The notes: generated by a model from the letters alone, not told the origin. A stretch of DNA of 64,000 bases from Pseudomonas jessenii (GCF_002236115.1 NZ_NIWT01000001.1:930001-994000), one strand, 5' to 3'; counted from the stretch's first letter, positions 44,068-54,435 are shown. Numbers and translations are program-made.

Positions 44068-45779
44068 CTCAATACCGCTCGCAACTTGCCAGGCTTCACC
44101 GGTTTGTTCAGCAAGGGTGCGTTGAGCCGCTGCAACGCACGCCGACATTGGTCGGTGCGGTCGGCGGTAATGATCACCGCGGGAATGTCCTGGTGGAAAT
44201 GCTCGCGTAAATGTCGCACCACATCACAGCCGACCACCCCGTGATCGAGGTGGTAGTCCGCGAGAATCAGCTCCGGCGCCTGTCCGCGTAACGCTGCCAG
44301 TGCGGCCGCTTCATCGGTGGCGACCAGAACGTCGCAGCCCCACTGCCCGAGCAACGCGCCCATGCTTTCGAGAATGCTCACTTCGTTGTCGATCACCAGC
44401 AGACGGCGGCCCGGCAGCGGATTGCCGGTACCCGGTTGTGGTACCGCCTGGCTCACGGGCAACGGAACCTCGTCGGATATCGGCACCTCGATGCTGAACA
44501 TCGAACCCCGCCCCGGCAACGAGTACACGCCGACTTTATAGCCAAGGATCTTGGCGATGCGCTCGACAATCGCCAGCCCCAGGCCCACGCCCTTGCGGTC
44601 GGCGGCGCGACCGACATCCAGTTGGTTGAACTCGAGGAAGATCGAATCGAGCCGGTCGGCGGCGATGCCACGCCCGGTGTCCCAGACCTCCAGGCGCAAC
44701 ATCTCGCCCCGACGCCTTACCGCCAGCAGGATGCTGCCTTCATCGGTGTAGCGGCAGGCATTGCTGAGAAAGTTGCGCAGGATCCGCGTCATCAGGCGCA
44801 AGTCGGTGCTGATGGCGTAATCGGCCATGCGCACCCGCAGGTTCAAGCCGGCCGCCTGGGCGACGGACTGGAACTCCGACACCAGCGGCCCCAGCAGTTC
44901 ATCGAGTCGGTACGACGCGATGTCCGGCTTGACCGCGGCCTGATCGAGCCGGGAAATGTCGAGCAGATCCGTCAATAGGTCTTCGGCCCCTTCCAGGGCC
45001 TGGTGAGTGCGCTCCACCAGCACCTGTTCGGCTTCCGGCAATTGGCGTTCGCGCAAGGTCGAAACCAGCAACCGCGCGGCGTTCAGCGGTTGCAGCAGGT
45101 CGTGGCTGGCGGCGGCGAGGTATTTGTCCTTGCTGTGATTGGCGGCCTCGGCGGCATCGCGGGCATCGCGCAAGGCCTTGGCGATCTGTTTACGCTGGGT
45201 AATCTGCTGCTGAAGGTTACGGTTGGCTTCGAGCAGTTCATTGGTGCGCGCGACGACGCGCAGCTCCAGTTCGTCATTGAGTTGCTGCAGGCGTTGCTGG
45301 GCCTGTTTGCGCTCGGTGATATCGGAAACGAACCCCTCCACCAGGCCTTCCTGGCCAGGTTTGAGCAGCAGGTTCATCAACACATCGAGATGGCTGCCGT
45401 CCTTGCGCCGCAAGCGGGTTTCATAGCCGTGCAGGCTGCGCTGGTGCCTGAGGATCTCGCCGATGTTTTCCAGCTCCTGCGCGCCGTCGACAAACAGGGC
45501 GCCGGCCAGGTCGGTCAGGGAGAACAGCACCTCCTGCGGGTCCTGATAGCCAAGCATGCGTGCCAGCGCCGGGTTGGCGGCACGCATGCCATCGTGCAGG
45601 CTGGCCTGGAAGATACCGTGCACCGCGTTTTCGAACAGCCACTTGTAGCGGTTACGCTCGGCTTCCAGATCATCCAGGCGCGCGGCCAGTTCCGGGTAAT
45701 GACTCTTGCGCGCCGAATGGCTGCCCAGCCCCAGCAGCCCGGCCAGGGCGCGTTGTTGCTCGTCAGAGGGCTTCGCCAT
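44043..45779 (-). CDS. Hybrid histidine kinase/response regulator (ErcS'-like)
   Basis: 578-residue soluble hybrid kinase. PAS domain (about 45-160), coiled coil (about 155-215), HisKA with His226 (YLAAASHDLLQPLNAAR), HATPase (N-box RNFLSNACRYT, GVGLGLAIV) and a C-terminal receiver with the phosphorylatable Asp near 508 (LILADYHLD). The order and its place next to the iron alcohol dehydrogenase match ErcS' of the P. aeruginosa ethanol-oxidation locus. ATG 45779 (MAKPSDEQQ) overlaps the dehydrogenase stop by 17 bases and has GAGG before it. Its partner regulator is presumably at 62352 or elsewhere. Convergent overlap with the epimerase. Confidence 0.9.
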   Translation of the reverse strand: MAKPSDEQQRALAGLLGLGSHSARKSHYPELAARLDDLEAERNRYKWLFENAVHGIFQASLHDGMRAANPALARMLGYQDPQEVLFSLTDLAGALFVDGAQELENIGEILRHQRSLHGYETRLRRKDGSHLDVLMNLLLKPGQEGLVEGFVSDITERKQAQQRLQQLNDELELRVVARTNELLEANRNLQQQITQRKQIAKALRDARDAAEAANHSKDKYLAAASHDLLQPLNAARLLVSTLRERQLPEAEQVLVERTHQALEGAEDLLTDLLDISRLDQAAVKPDIASYRLDELLGPLVSEFQSVAQAAGLNLRVRMADYAISTDLRLMTRILRNFLSNACRYTDEGSILLAVRRRGEMLRLEVWDTGRGIAADRLDSIFLEFNQLDVGRAADRKGVGLGLAIVERIAKILGYKVGVYSLPGRGSMFSIEVPISDEVPLPVSQAVPQPGTGNPLPGRRLLVIDNEVSILESMGALLGQWGCDVLVATDEAAALAALRGQAPELILADYHLDHGVVGCDVVRHLREHFHQDIPAVIITADRTDQCRRALQRLNAPLLNKPVKPGKLRAVLSQLLGASA

Positions 45780-46926
45780 AGACGACCTCGACATCACGCT
45801 GGCTGGATTCGCGCGGGTTGGTCAGGATGCACGGATCGTGCATCGCATGCTGCGACAGGAACGGAATATCCGAGGTCCTGACGCCATGCAAACCGAGGGT
45901 TTCGTGAAAGCCGATGGCGTGCTTGAGGGCGATCAGGTGTTCGACCAGGCGCCCACAGATCTGCCGGTGATTCAGGCCTCGGCAGTCGATGCCGAAGGTC
46001 TCGGCGATCACCTTGAAGCGCTCCGGTGCCGAGTTGTAATTGAAGGCCACCACATGCTCGACGAGCACCGCGTTGCACAGGCCGTGGGGCAGGTCCAGAA
46101 AGCCGCCGAGGCTGTGGGACATGGCATGCACGGCGCCCAGGATGGCGTTGGAAAACGCCAGCCCGGCCTGCATGCTGCCGAGCATGATCTTCTCGCGCAG
46201 GGCGATGTCGGTCGGGTTGGCGATCATTTGCACCAGATTGCCATTGATCAGGCGCATCGCCTCCAGCGCATGGGGGTCGGTCAACGGCCCGTGGCCGGTG
46301 GACACGAAGGCTTCGATGGCATGCACCAACGCGTCGATGCCGGTACAGGCCGACAGGAACGGGTCCATGCTCAGGGTGGTTTCCGGATCGATCAGCGAAA
46401 CGTCCGGCACCACGGCCTTGCTGACGATGGAGAACTTCATGCGCTCCTGCTGATTGGAAATGATCACGAATTGCGAGACATCGGCCGAGGTGCCGGCGGT
46501 GGTCGGAATCAGGATCAGCGGCGGGCTGGGCACACGGATGGTGTCCACGCCCTCGAAATCGAGAATGCTGCGGCCGTGGGCGACGACGATGCCGATGCCT
46601 TTGCCGCAGTCCATCGGGCTGCCACCACCGACGGCGACGATCACGTCGCAGTGGTTTTCCCGGTACATCTCGGCACCGAGCATCACCTCTTCGACCCGTG
46701 GGTTGGGCGAGACATCGCTGTACAGGCAGTATTCGATGCCCAGCGCTTGCAGGCTGGCCTCGACATCGGCGACCCAGCCGGCGGCGATCACGCCGGGATC
46801 GCTGACCACCAGCACCTTGCGTGCGCCAAAGGTCTTGGCGTAATTGCCGACACTGTGCCGGCTACCGGCACCGAAGATGATTTCAGGGGAAACGAACTTG
46901 CGCAGCTGGTTGAGACTCTGGCTCAT
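45763..46926 (-). CDS. ercA: Iron-containing alcohol dehydrogenase (ErcA-like)
   Basis: 387-residue group III alcohol dehydrogenase. NAD-binding GGGSPMDCGKGIG (about 97-109), TTAGTSADVSQF and the metal-ligand histidines (DALVHAIEAFV, GAVHAMSHSLGG, LPHGLCNAVL) are all present. ATG 46926 (MSQSLNQLRKF) starts the family sequence. In P. aeruginosa the homologue ErcA is required for regulation of the exa regulon rather than only for catabolism. Here it is likewise coupled to a hybrid kinase and lies downstream of pqqE. Confidence 0.9.
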   Translation of the reverse strand: MSQSLNQLRKFVSPEIIFGAGSRHSVGNYAKTFGARKVLVVSDPGVIAAGWVADVEASLQALGIEYCLYSDVSPNPRVEEVMLGAEMYRENHCDVIVAVGGGSPMDCGKGIGIVVAHGRSILDFEGVDTIRVPSPPLILIPTTAGTSADVSQFVIISNQQERMKFSIVSKAVVPDVSLIDPETTLSMDPFLSACTGIDALVHAIEAFVSTGHGPLTDPHALEAMRLINGNLVQMIANPTDIALREKIMLGSMQAGLAFSNAILGAVHAMSHSLGGFLDLPHGLCNAVLVEHVVAFNYNSAPERFKVIAETFGIDCRGLNHRQICGRLVEHLIALKHAIGFHETLGLHGVRTSDIPFLSQHAMHDPCILTNPRESSQRDVEVVYGEAL

Positions 46927-47038
46927 TGGAAAGCCTGTTTTTATTGTTTTGGAAGGTAGAAACCACACTAAACCATCCAGCTGCGAATGCAATCAGACCA
47001 AGGTCATCCGCCCTATTCTGCGAACGCCGCAGCCCCCT

Positions 47039-47127
47039 GTGGGAGCGAGCTTGCTCGCGATAGCTGCATCACAGTCGACATCAATGTTGATTGTGCCGAC
47101 CTCATCGCGAGCAAGCTCGCTCCCACA
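47039..47127. repeat. REP pair, A family
   Basis: Intact inverted A cores; spacer contains AGTCGACATCAATGTTGATT, a palindromic element nearly identical to that at 54436. Between pqqE and ercA on the same strand, so it may end or stabilise the pqq message. Confidence 0.88.
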
Positions 47128-47146
47128 GGGGATTTATGTCGCCAGA

Positions 47147-48289
47147 CTAACCGCGATAGATCAGCTGCGAAGTCTTCGCATTGCGCAGCGTCAGGTGTTC
47201 GATCCCCATCCCTGGCACCTCGGCTTCTTCGCGGGCCTTGAGGATCACGCCGTGGTGCGGCGACTTGCTGCACACCGGGTCGGCATTGCTGGCATCGCCA
47301 GTCAGCATGAAAGCCTGGCAGCGGCACCCGCCCAGGTCCTTGTGCTTTTCATCGCAGGAGCGGCACGGCTCCTTCATCCACTCATCACCGCGAAAACGAT
47401 TGAAGCCGAACGAGTCGTTCCAGATGTGCGAGAGGCTGTGCTCGCGCACGTTGGGAAACGCTACCGGCAACTGCCGGGCGCTGTGGCAAGGCAAGGCCGT
47501 GCCGTCGGGGGTGATGTCAAGAAACAGGTTGGCCCAGCCGTTCATGCAGGTCTTGGGGCGTTCCTCGTAGTAGTCCGGGGTGACGAAGATCAACTTGCAC
47601 GGGTGGCCCTGAGCTTCAAGCCGCTGGCGATACTCGTTGGTGATGCGCTCGGCACGTTGCAATTGCTCCCGTGTGGGCAACAGGCCGACGCGGTTGAGTT
47701 CAGCCCAGCCATAGAACTGGCACGTGGCCAATTCGACGAAATCCGCTTCCAGCTCCAGGCACAACTCGATGATCTGCGCGATCCGGTCGATGTTGTGCCG
47801 ATGGGTGACGAAGTTCAGCACCATCGGATAGCCCTGGGCTTTCACCGCACGGGCCATGGCGAGTTTCTGGGCAAAGGCCTTGCGCGAGCCGGCCAGCATG
47901 TTATTCACCGCTTCGTCGGCGGCCTGGAAGCTGATCTGGATATGGTCCAGCCCGGCCACCTTGAAGTCGCGCACCTTCTGCTCGGTCAAACCGATGCCCG
48001 AAGTGATCAAATTGGTGTAGTAACCCATGTCTCGCGCGGCCTTGATCAACTCGGCGAGGTCCTGACGTACCAGCGGCTCGCCACCGGAAAAGCCCAATTG
48101 CGCGGCGCCCATGTCCCGCGCTTCGCGGAATACGCGGATCCATTCTTCCGTGCCCAGTTCCTCACCGTGCCGGGCAAAGTCCAACGGATTGGAGCAATAC
48201 GGGCATTGCAACGGACAGCGGTAGGTCAACTCGGCGAGCAGCCACAACGGCGGTCCGGGCAGCGTCTCACTCGATCCAGAATTGCGCAT
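47147..48289 (-). CDS. pqqE: PqqE: radical SAM peptide cyclase of PQQ synthesis
   Basis: 380-residue radical SAM enzyme forming the C-C bond between the conserved Glu and Tyr of PqqA. The SAM-cluster motif CPLQCPYC has Cys25, Cys29 and Cys32; SPASM-type cysteines occur late (CMNGW, then CRSCDEKH and GGCRCQAF). ATG 48289 overlaps the pqqD end by 23 bases. Works with PqqD as peptide chaperone. Complete and of usual length. Confidence 0.97.
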   Translation of the reverse strand: MRNSGSSETLPGPPLWLLAELTYRCPLQCPYCSNPLDFARHGEELGTEEWIRVFREARDMGAAQLGFSGGEPLVRQDLAELIKAARDMGYYTNLITSGIGLTEQKVRDFKVAGLDHIQISFQAADEAVNNMLAGSRKAFAQKLAMARAVKAQGYPMVLNFVTHRHNIDRIAQIIELCLELEADFVELATCQFYGWAELNRVGLLPTREQLQRAERITNEYRQRLEAQGHPCKLIFVTPDYYEERPKTCMNGWANLFLDITPDGTALPCHSARQLPVAFPNVREHSLSHIWNDSFGFNRFRGDEWMKEPCRSCDEKHKDLGGCRCQAFMLTGDASNADPVCSKSPHHGVILKAREEAEVPGMGIEHLTLRNAKTSQLIYRG

Positions 48290-48539
48290 GGGCCACCTCC
48301 AGAAACGCCAGCACGTCTTCGTCGATCCCGGGTACGCCGGGGAAATTCGCGCTCAATCGATCAATGATCGCTGCCACGCTGCGCTGGCCATCCACCAGGT
48401 CGAGAATCTGCCCGGCGCTGCTGTTGAGCTTGATCATGCCTTCGGGGTACAGCAGCACGTGGCAATCCTGACGGGGCTCCCATTGCAGACGAAAACCACG
48501 ACGCAAGGCCGGTGACTGCTGGCGATTGATCAGGCTCAC
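48267..48539 (-). CDS. pqqD: PqqD: PqqA-binding chaperone
   Basis: 90-residue RRE-type peptide chaperone that binds PqqA and presents it to PqqE. The start is GTG 48539 (reads S-L-I-N-R-Q after Met), which overlaps the pqqC stop as GTGA. Conserved stretch: [20 protein letters not shown], ending [15 protein letters not shown]. The first residues are unlike a longer upstream reading, which belongs to the pqqC frame shadow. Overlaps both neighbours, indicating tight coupling. Confidence 0.95.
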   Translation of the reverse strand: MSLINRQQSPALRRGFRLQWEPRQDCHVLLYPEGMIKLNSSAGQILDLVDGQRSVAAIIDRLSANFPGVPGIDEDVLAFLEVAHAQFWIE

Positions 48540-49288
48540 AGGGCTATCCCCCGGTGCCAGACGTTGTCGCCGGTGACCGTGTGATAAGGCGGGCGCGCAA
48601 GTTCGTAGGCCATGCTCATGGCATCGAGCATGCTCCACAGCACGTCGAGCTTGAATTGCAGGATCTCCAGCATGCGTTGTTGCCCCTCGGCCGTCACGTA
48701 GTGCGCCAGGGTAATGCGCAAGCCATGCTCGACATCGCGCCGCGCCTGACTCAGGCGCGTGCGGAAATAGTCGTAGCCGGCGACGTCGATCCACGGGTAA
48801 TGGGTCGGCCAGGCGTCGAGTCGCGACTGATGGATCTGTGGGGCAAAGAGTTCGGTCAGCGAACTGCTGGCCGCTTCCTGCCAGCAGGCGCGACGGGCGA
48901 AATTGACATAGGCATCCACCGCAAACCGCACCCCGGGCAGCACCAGTTCCTGGGAGAGGATCTGCTCGCGATCCAGGCCCACGGCTTCGCCCAGGCGCAG
49001 CCAGGCTTCGATTCCGCCCTCGCTGCCGGGGACGCCGTCGTGGTCGAGAATCCGTTGCAGCCACTCCCGGCGCACGTCGCGGTCCGGGCAGTTAGCCAGG
49101 ATCGCGGCGTCCTTCAGGGGAATGTTGATCTGATAGTAGAAGCGATTGGCGACCCAGCCCTGGATCTGCTCGCGGCTGGCGCATCCGGCGTACATCGCTT
49201 GGTGGAAGGGATGGTGGATATGGTAGTAGGCGCCCTTGGCGCGCAGGGCGGCTTCGAATTCTGTGGGGGACATGGGGGTGTCAGTCAT
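48536..49288 (-). CDS. pqqC: PqqC: pyrroloquinoline-quinone synthase
   Basis: Cofactor-free oxidase of 250 residues that catalyses the final eight-electron oxidation and ring closure to PQQ. Family motifs [11 protein letters not shown] (about 24-34), [16 protein letters not shown] and [14 protein letters not shown] are present. ATG 49288 has GGAG six bases before it. Separated from pqqB by a REP pair rather than directly joined. Confidence 0.97.
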   Translation of the reverse strand: MTDTPMSPTEFEAALRAKGAYYHIHHPFHQAMYAGCASREQIQGWVANRFYYQINIPLKDAAILANCPDRDVRREWLQRILDHDGVPGSEGGIEAWLRLGEAVGLDREQILSQELVLPGVRFAVDAYVNFARRACWQEAASSSLTELFAPQIHQSRLDAWPTHYPWIDVAGYDYFRTRLSQARRDVEHGLRITLAHYVTAEGQQRMLEILQFKLDVLWSMLDAMSMAYELARPPYHTVTGDNVWHRGIAL

Positions 49289-49328
49289 TTTGTTCTCCGG
49301 GAATTTTTGCGGTGCCTGCGCTGGCCCT

Positions 49329-49420
49329 ATCGCGAGCAAGCTCGCTCCCACAGGTGTTCGGTGGGAACACAAATTTCATGTACTGCAGAAATCCATTGTG
49401 GGAGCGAGCTTGCTCGCGAT
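49329..49420. repeat. REP pair, A family, inside the pqq operon
   Basis: Inverted A cores in the 143-base gap between pqqB and pqqC, which are on the same strand and normally co-transcribed. It can form a stable stem in the pqq transcript and might set different levels of pqqB and pqqCDE. Confidence 0.88.
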
Positions 49421-49431
49421 AGAGCCTTTGG

Positions 49432-50346
49432 CTACAGCTCAATACTCATGCCGTCATAAGCCACTTCGATCCCCCGCCGCTCCAGCAAAGCCCGCTCGGC
49501 CGAGTCTTCATCGAGAATGGGATTGGTGTTGTTGATGTGGATCAGCACCTTGCGCTGGCGATTGAAACCCTCCAGCACTTCAAGCATCCCGCCGGGGCCG
49601 CTTTGTGGGAGGTGCCCCATTTCGCTGCCCAGGCTCTGGCCGACTTCGCAGATACGCATCTCGTCGTCGCGCCACAGGGTGCCGTCCAGCAGCAGGCAAT
49701 CGGCACGCTGCATCCAGCCCAGCACTTCATCGTCGATTCGGCCAAGGCCAGGCGCATAGAACAGCGAGGCACCGCTGCGCAGGTCTTCTATGAACAGGCC
49801 AATGGTGTCGCCCGGTTGCGGGTTGCCGCGATTGGGTGAATACGGCGGCGCGTTGCTCACCAGGGGAATCGCGCGAAATTGCAAATGCTCGCAGGCCGGG
49901 ATGCCGAACGGCTGGCGATCGAGGCCGACCGGTTGCCATTGCAATCCGCCGTTCCAGTGCTCAAGCATGGTGAACAACGGGAAACCGCTGCTCAGGTCCT
50001 GATGCACACGCGCGGTGCACCAAACGTCATGCGGACAGCCTTCGCGCAGGCTAAGCAAACCGGTGCAATGATCGATCTGGCTGTCGAGCAGTACGACGCC
50101 AGCGATGGCAGTGTCACGCAATCGGCGCGCCGGTTGCAGCGGCGCAAAACTCTCGAGTTGCGCGCGAATGTCCGGTGAAGCATTGCACAGCACCCACTCC
50201 ACACCGTCGTCACTCAGGGCAATCGACGACTGCGTACGGCGCTGGGCCCGCAGGCTGCCATTGCGCACACCGGCGCACTGGCGGCAGTTGCAGTTCCACT
50301 GCGGGAAACCACCGCCAGCGGCGGAACCGAGAACGCGGATGTGCAT
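49432..50346 (-). CDS. pqqB: PqqB: PQQ biosynthesis metallo-hydrolase-fold protein
   Basis: 304-residue protein of the metallo-beta-lactamase fold, proposed to hydroxylate the Glu-Tyr-derived intermediate or assist transport. Begins [20 protein letters not shown] with the CNCRQC cysteine-rich loop, and has the [16 protein letters not shown] and [13 protein letters not shown] metal-site regions. ATG 50346 is 55 bases after pqqA, behind an intercistronic hairpin. Confidence 0.97.
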   Translation of the reverse strand: MHIRVLGSAAGGGFPQWNCNCRQCAGVRNGSLRAQRRTQSSIALSDDGVEWVLCNASPDIRAQLESFAPLQPARRLRDTAIAGVVLLDSQIDHCTGLLSLREGCPHDVWCTARVHQDLSSGFPLFTMLEHWNGGLQWQPVGLDRQPFGIPACEHLQFRAIPLVSNAPPYSPNRGNPQPGDTIGLFIEDLRSGASLFYAPGLGRIDDEVLGWMQRADCLLLDGTLWRDDEMRICEVGQSLGSEMGHLPQSGPGGMLEVLEGFNRQRKVLIHINNTNPILDEDSAERALLERRGIEVAYDGMSIEL

Positions 50347-50368
50347 GGCGGATGCTCCAGAAGGCAGG

Positions 50369-50394
50369 CCCGGCCAACGCATCGGCTGGCCGGG
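50369..50394 (-). promoter_or_regulatory. Hairpin between pqqA and pqqB
   Basis: CCCGGCCA and TGGCCGGG form a perfect 8-bp stem with a 10-base loop, placed 8 bases after the pqqA stop and 23 before pqqB. No T-run. Likely a processing, stability or partial-termination element that lets pqqA be made in excess. Confidence 0.6.
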
Positions 50395-50401
50395 TGATCA
50401 A

Positions 50402-50473
50402 TCAACGGTTGGCGAAATACATCGTCACTTCGAAGCCAATGCGCAGATCGGTAAACGCGGGTTTAGTCCACAT
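50402..50473 (-). CDS. pqqA: PqqA: PQQ precursor peptide
   Basis: 23-residue ribosomally made precursor. The conserved Glu15 and Tyr19 (GFEVTMYF) are the two residues fused to form PQQ. ATG 50473 follows GAGGAA at good spacing. The sequence starts MWTKPAFTDLRIG as in other pseudomonads. Too short for usual gene finders. First gene of pqqABCDE; no pqqF/G peptidase is in the window. Confidence 0.97.
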   Translation of the reverse strand: MWTKPAFTDLRIGFEVTMYFANR

Positions 50474-50618
50474 GGGTCATTCCTCTTCTTGTGCCCGGGT
50501 GATTCCGGTAGAGCCATTAATGCACGGGGCGCCGAGTGCCCGAATGCTACTTTCGAAGGAGTTTTGGGGGTGATTTGGTAGGGGGTGTTGCGCAGTCATT
50601 GGCAACACAAAACCCATG

Positions 50619-50706
50619 TGGGAGCGAGCTTGCTCGCGATGACGGAGCAACAGTCAACCGAGATGTTGAATGTGCCGACCTCATCGCGAGCAAGCTCGCT
50701 CCCACA
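50619..50706. repeat. REP pair, A family
   Basis: Inverted A cores; spacer has AGTCAACCGAGATGTTGAAT, the palindromic spacer element in the CAACATC orientation. Between exaC and pqqA on the same strand; about 145 bases remain on the pqqA side for its promoter. Confidence 0.88.
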
Positions 50707-50729
50707 GGTTTTTCAGTGTTCTTGCGAAG

Positions 50730-52250
50730 TTAGAAGAACCCCAGCGGATTGATGTCGTAGCTCACCAGCAGGTTTTTGGTCTGCTGATAGTGGTCGAGCA
50801 TCATCTTGTGGTTTTCGCGACCAACGCCGGACTTCTTGTAGCCACCGAACGCCGCGTGCGCCGGGTACAGGTGGTAGCAGTTGGTCCACACCCGCCCGGC
50901 CTTGATCGCCCGGCCCATGCGGTAGGCGCGGTTGATGTCGCGGGTCCACAGGCCGGCGCCGAGGCCGAACTCGCTGTCGTTGGCAATCGCCAGCGCTTCG
51001 GCTTCGTCCTTGAAGGTGGTGACGCCCACCACCGGGCCGAAGATTTCTTCCTGGAACACGCGCATCTTGTTGTGCCCCTTGAGCAGGGTCGGCTGGATGT
51101 AATAGCCGCTGGACAGGTCACCCTCCAGACGTTCGGCCGCGCCACCGGTGAGCAGCTCGGCGCCCTCCTCCTGGGCAATGGTCAGGTACGAGAGGATCTT
51201 GTCGTATTGCTGCTCGGACGCCTGGGCGCCGACCATGGTCTCGGTGTCCAGCGGGTTGCCGCGCTTGATCTTGACGATCTTCTTCATCACCTCGGCCATG
51301 AACGGCTCGTAGATCGACTCCTGGACCAGCGCCCGGGACGGGCAGGTGCAGACTTCACCCTGGTTGAAGAACGCCAGCACCAGGCCTTCGGCGGCTTTTT
51401 CGATGAACGCCGGTTCAGCGTTCATGATGTCTTCGAAGAAGATGTTCGGCGACTTGCCGCCCAGTTCGACGGTACACGGGATGATGTTCTCGGCGGCGCA
51501 ATGCATGATGTGCGCGCCCACCGGGGTCGAGCCGGTGAAGGCGATCTTGGCGATGCGCTTGCTGGTGGCCAGGGCCTCGCCGGCTTCGCGCCCGAAGCCC
51601 TGGACGATGTTCAACACACCCGCCGGCAGCAGGTCGGCGATCAGCTCGGCGAAGACCATGATCGACAGCGGCGTTTGTTCGGCAGGCTTGAGCACGATGC
51701 AGTTGCCGGCGGCCAGGGCCGGGGCGAGTTTCCAGGCGGCCATCAGCAGCGGGAAGTTCCACGGAATGATCTGCCCGACCACGCCCAGGGGCTCATGGAA
51801 GTGATAGGCCGTGGTCAGCTCATTGATCTCGGCAGCCCCGCCTTCCTGGGCGCGGATGCAGCCAGCGAAGTAACGGAAGTGGTCGGCCGCCAGCGGCACG
51901 TCGGCGTTCAGGGTTTCGCGCACGGCCTTGCCGTTGTCCCAGGTTTCGGTGACGGCCAGGACCTCAAGGTTCTGCTCGATGCGGTCGGCGATTTTCAGCA
52001 GCACCAGGGAGCGGTCCTGGGCCGAGGTCTTGCCCCAGGCGTCGGCAGCGGCATGGGCGGCGTCCAGGGCCTTGTCGATGTCGGCGGCGCTGGAGCGCGG
52101 GAATTCGGCGATCACTTCACCGTTGACCGGCGAGGTGTTGGTGAAGTACTCGCCATTGATCGGGGCAACGAACTCGCCACCGATGAAGTTGCCGTAGCGC
52201 GGCTTGAAGGTAATGACGGCGCCTGGGGTTCCGGGTTGTGCGTAGATCAT
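50730..52250 (-). CDS. exaC: Aldehyde dehydrogenase, ExaC type
   Basis: NAD-dependent aldehyde dehydrogenase of 506 residues, oxidising acetaldehyde and similar products of the quinoprotein. N-terminus [20 protein letters not shown] is typical of ExaC/PedI. Catalytic Glu in ELGGKSPN and nucleophile in [11 protein letters not shown]; the FTGSTPVG cofactor loop is intact. ATG 52250. Flanked by REP pairs on both sides, so probably its own transcription unit inside the alcohol oxidation island. Confidence 0.93.
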   Translation of the reverse strand: MIYAQPGTPGAVITFKPRYGNFIGGEFVAPINGEYFTNTSPVNGEVIAEFPRSSAADIDKALDAAHAAADAWGKTSAQDRSLVLLKIADRIEQNLEVLAVTETWDNGKAVRETLNADVPLAADHFRYFAGCIRAQEGGAAEINELTTAYHFHEPLGVVGQIIPWNFPLLMAAWKLAPALAAGNCIVLKPAEQTPLSIMVFAELIADLLPAGVLNIVQGFGREAGEALATSKRIAKIAFTGSTPVGAHIMHCAAENIIPCTVELGGKSPNIFFEDIMNAEPAFIEKAAEGLVLAFFNQGEVCTCPSRALVQESIYEPFMAEVMKKIVKIKRGNPLDTETMVGAQASEQQYDKILSYLTIAQEEGAELLTGGAAERLEGDLSSGYYIQPTLLKGHNKMRVFQEEIFGPVVGVTTFKDEAEALAIANDSEFGLGAGLWTRDINRAYRMGRAIKAGRVWTNCYHLYPAHAAFGGYKKSGVGRENHKMMLDHYQQTKNLLVSYDINPLGFF

Positions 52251-52386
52251 GGTGGGCCTCTGTCTGGGTCGATGCCTGTCGTGCTGACAGGCGATGAGCC
52301 GATACTAGAGAGCCCCGCGTGCCAGACGAATGCATCGTTGGCAGGAGGGACTCTCGTTATTTGGTCGTAGGTTTCACACAAAACAC

Positions 52387-52486
52387 TGTGGGAGCGAGCT
52401 TGCTCGCGATGAACCCGAGAACGCCGCGGGGTATCAGGCTTCCAGCGTTATCGTTGACGACCATCGCGAGCAGGCTCGCTCCTACA
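52387..52486. repeat. REP pair with mismatched sub-families
   Basis: Left arm is the GTGGGAGCGAGCTTGC form, while the right arm is the GCGAGCAGGCTCGCTCCTAC form. The spacer includes GTTATCGTTGACGACC, shared with the 24183 element. This hybrid looks like replacement of one arm. Between the dehydrogenase gene and exaC. Confidence 0.85.
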
Positions 52487-52489
52487 GGT

Positions 52490-54265
52490 TTAATGCTTGG
52501 CGACGAGGTCCTTGGGCAGCTTGAAGGTCCAGAGCATGCCGCCCTGGTTGAAGTCCTTCACCCGCTTGGCCACTTCGCCGCCCCACAGCGGTACCGCGCC
52601 GCCCCAGCCGGAGAGCACCGAGACGTACTGTTCGCCGTCCATTTCCCAGGTCACGGGCGAGCCAAGCACGCCGGAGCCGGTCTGGAATTCCCAGACCTTT
52701 TCGCCGGTCTTGGCGTTGAAGGCCTGCAGGAAGCCTTCAGGCGTGCCGGTGAACACCAGGTTGCCCTTGGTGGTCAGCACCCCGCCCCACAGCGGCGCGT
52801 AGTTCTTGTGGCGCCAGACTTCCTTGCCGGTTTTCGGATCGATGGCCCGCAGCACGCCGATGTAGTCTTCGTTCAACGGCTTGATGGTGAAGCCGGCGCC
52901 GAGGAACGCCGCGCCTTTCTTGTAGGCGATGCCTTCGTTCCAGATGTCCATGCCCCATTCGTTGGACGGCACATAGAACAGCCCGGTGTCTTTGTTGTAG
53001 GCCATCGGCATCCAGTTTTTCGCGCCGAGGAACGCCGGCGCTACGAAGACCGAGCTGCCCTTGGCTTCGGAACCCGGGGCACCGGGACGGCTGGCTTCGT
53101 TGTAGATCGGCCGGCCGTTCTTATCCAGGCCGGTGGCCCAGGTGATCTTGTCCACGAACGGGAAACCACGGATGAATTTGCCGTTGGTGCGGTCCAGCAC
53201 GTAGAAGAAACCGTTACGGTCGGCAGTGGCCGCCGCCTTGATCTCCTTACCACCTTCGCTGTAGTTGAAGGACACCAGCTCGTTCACGCCGTCGTAGTCC
53301 CAACCATCGTGGGGCGTGCTCTGGAAGTGCCACTTGATGGTGCCGTCGTCCGGGTTGAGCGCCAGGCGCGACGAGGAGTAGAGGTTGTCGCCAGGGCGCA
53401 GGTGCGAGTTCCACGGCGCCGGGTTGCCGGTACCGAACAACAGCAGGTTGGTTTCGGGGTCGTAGTAACCGCCAAGCCAAGGGGCGGCGCCACCGGTTTT
53501 CCACAGATCGCCCGGCCAGGTCTTGCCCGCCTCGCCGCCGGAGATGCCGTTTTCAACCGCTTTGCCGTCCTTGTAGACGTAGCCCATATGGCCTTCGACC
53601 GTTGGCCGGGTCCACAGCAGATCACCGTTTTTCGGGTCGTAGGCCTCGATCTTGCCCACCACGCCAAACTCGCCACCGGCCACGCCGGTAATCAGCTTGC
53701 CGTTGATCACCAGCGGCGCTGCGCTGATCGAGTAGCCTTCCTTGTGGTCGGCGACTTTCTTGCTCCACACCACCTTGCCGGTGTCCTTGTTCAGCGCCAC
53801 GAGCTTGGCGTCGAGGGTGCCGAAAATCACCAGGTCGCCATACAGCGCGACGCCACGGTTGATCACGTCGCAGCAAGGGCGGATGTCATCGGGCAGGCGC
53901 GCATCGTATTGCCAGAGTTTCTTGCCGGTGCGCGCATCCACGGCGAATACCCGGGAGTAGGAACCGGTCATATACATCACGCCGTCCTTGACCATCGGCT
54001 GCGCTTGCTGGCCACGCTGTTTTTCTCCGCCGAAGGAAAACGCCCACGCCGGGCGCAGCTCCTTGACGTTGTCGACGTTGAGAATATCCAGCGGGCTGTA
54101 GCGCTGCCCTTGAACGCCGAGGCCGTTGGTCACGACCTGTTCCGGGTTCTTCGGGTCCTGAAGAATGTCCTGGTCGGAAACCCCGGCCAATGCCTGGCCG
54201 GACAACAGCATGGCACTGAGCAGCAGGCTCAGGACGAAGGACTGGCGACGTGCGGGTTGGGTCAT
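52490..54265 (-). CDS. pedH: PQQ-dependent alcohol dehydrogenase, lanthanide (PedH) type
   Basis: Periplasmic quinoprotein of 591 residues oxidising ethanol, 2-phenylethanol and related alcohols. Signal peptide [16 protein letters not shown], eight-bladed propeller with repeated AxDxxTGxxxW tryptophan-docking motifs, and the vicinal disulfide Cys131-Cys132 (RPCCDV) that covers PQQ. Catalytic Asp323 is followed by Asp325 (WDYDGVNE), the extra Asp that marks lanthanide-dependent enzymes such as PedH and XoxF; calcium enzymes have Ser/Ala/Thr there. No calcium paralogue (pedE/exaA) is present in the window. Upstream lies the 14-bp motif at 54373. Electron acceptor is probably PedF. Confidence 0.93.
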   Translation of the reverse strand: MTQPARRQSFVLSLLLSAMLLSGQALAGVSDQDILQDPKNPEQVVTNGLGVQGQRYSPLDILNVDNVKELRPAWAFSFGGEKQRGQQAQPMVKDGVMYMTGSYSRVFAVDARTGKKLWQYDARLPDDIRPCCDVINRGVALYGDLVIFGTLDAKLVALNKDTGKVVWSKKVADHKEGYSISAAPLVINGKLITGVAGGEFGVVGKIEAYDPKNGDLLWTRPTVEGHMGYVYKDGKAVENGISGGEAGKTWPGDLWKTGGAAPWLGGYYDPETNLLLFGTGNPAPWNSHLRPGDNLYSSSRLALNPDDGTIKWHFQSTPHDGWDYDGVNELVSFNYSEGGKEIKAAATADRNGFFYVLDRTNGKFIRGFPFVDKITWATGLDKNGRPIYNEASRPGAPGSEAKGSSVFVAPAFLGAKNWMPMAYNKDTGLFYVPSNEWGMDIWNEGIAYKKGAAFLGAGFTIKPLNEDYIGVLRAIDPKTGKEVWRHKNYAPLWGGVLTTKGNLVFTGTPEGFLQAFNAKTGEKVWEFQTGSGVLGSPVTWEMDGEQYVSVLSGWGGAVPLWGGEVAKRVKDFNQGGMLWTFKLPKDLVAKH

Positions 54266-54372
54266 GACGGCTTCCTCTGCGGATTTTTGTTATGTCCGGA
54301 AAATTTTCCCGGTCTGGTGCAGATTCTTGGGCGCCGCTGCCTTGGCAACAATTGCCCGCAATGAGGAGATTG

Positions 54373-54386
54373 CTAGTTCCTTGGTA
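54373..54386. promoter_or_regulatory. Ped-cluster motif CTAGTTCCTTGGTA, dehydrogenase copy
   Basis: Matches 57714-57727 (CTAGTCCCTTGGTA) at 13 of 14 bases and lies 108-121 bases before the dehydrogenase start on its promoter side. A regulator-binding site for the ErbR/AgmR-type factor is the simplest reading; not verified. Confidence 0.6.
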
Positions 54387-54435
54387 CAGGGTCGGAGGAG
54401 AGGAGCAGCGAACTTTGTGCCAGACATAGATCCTC

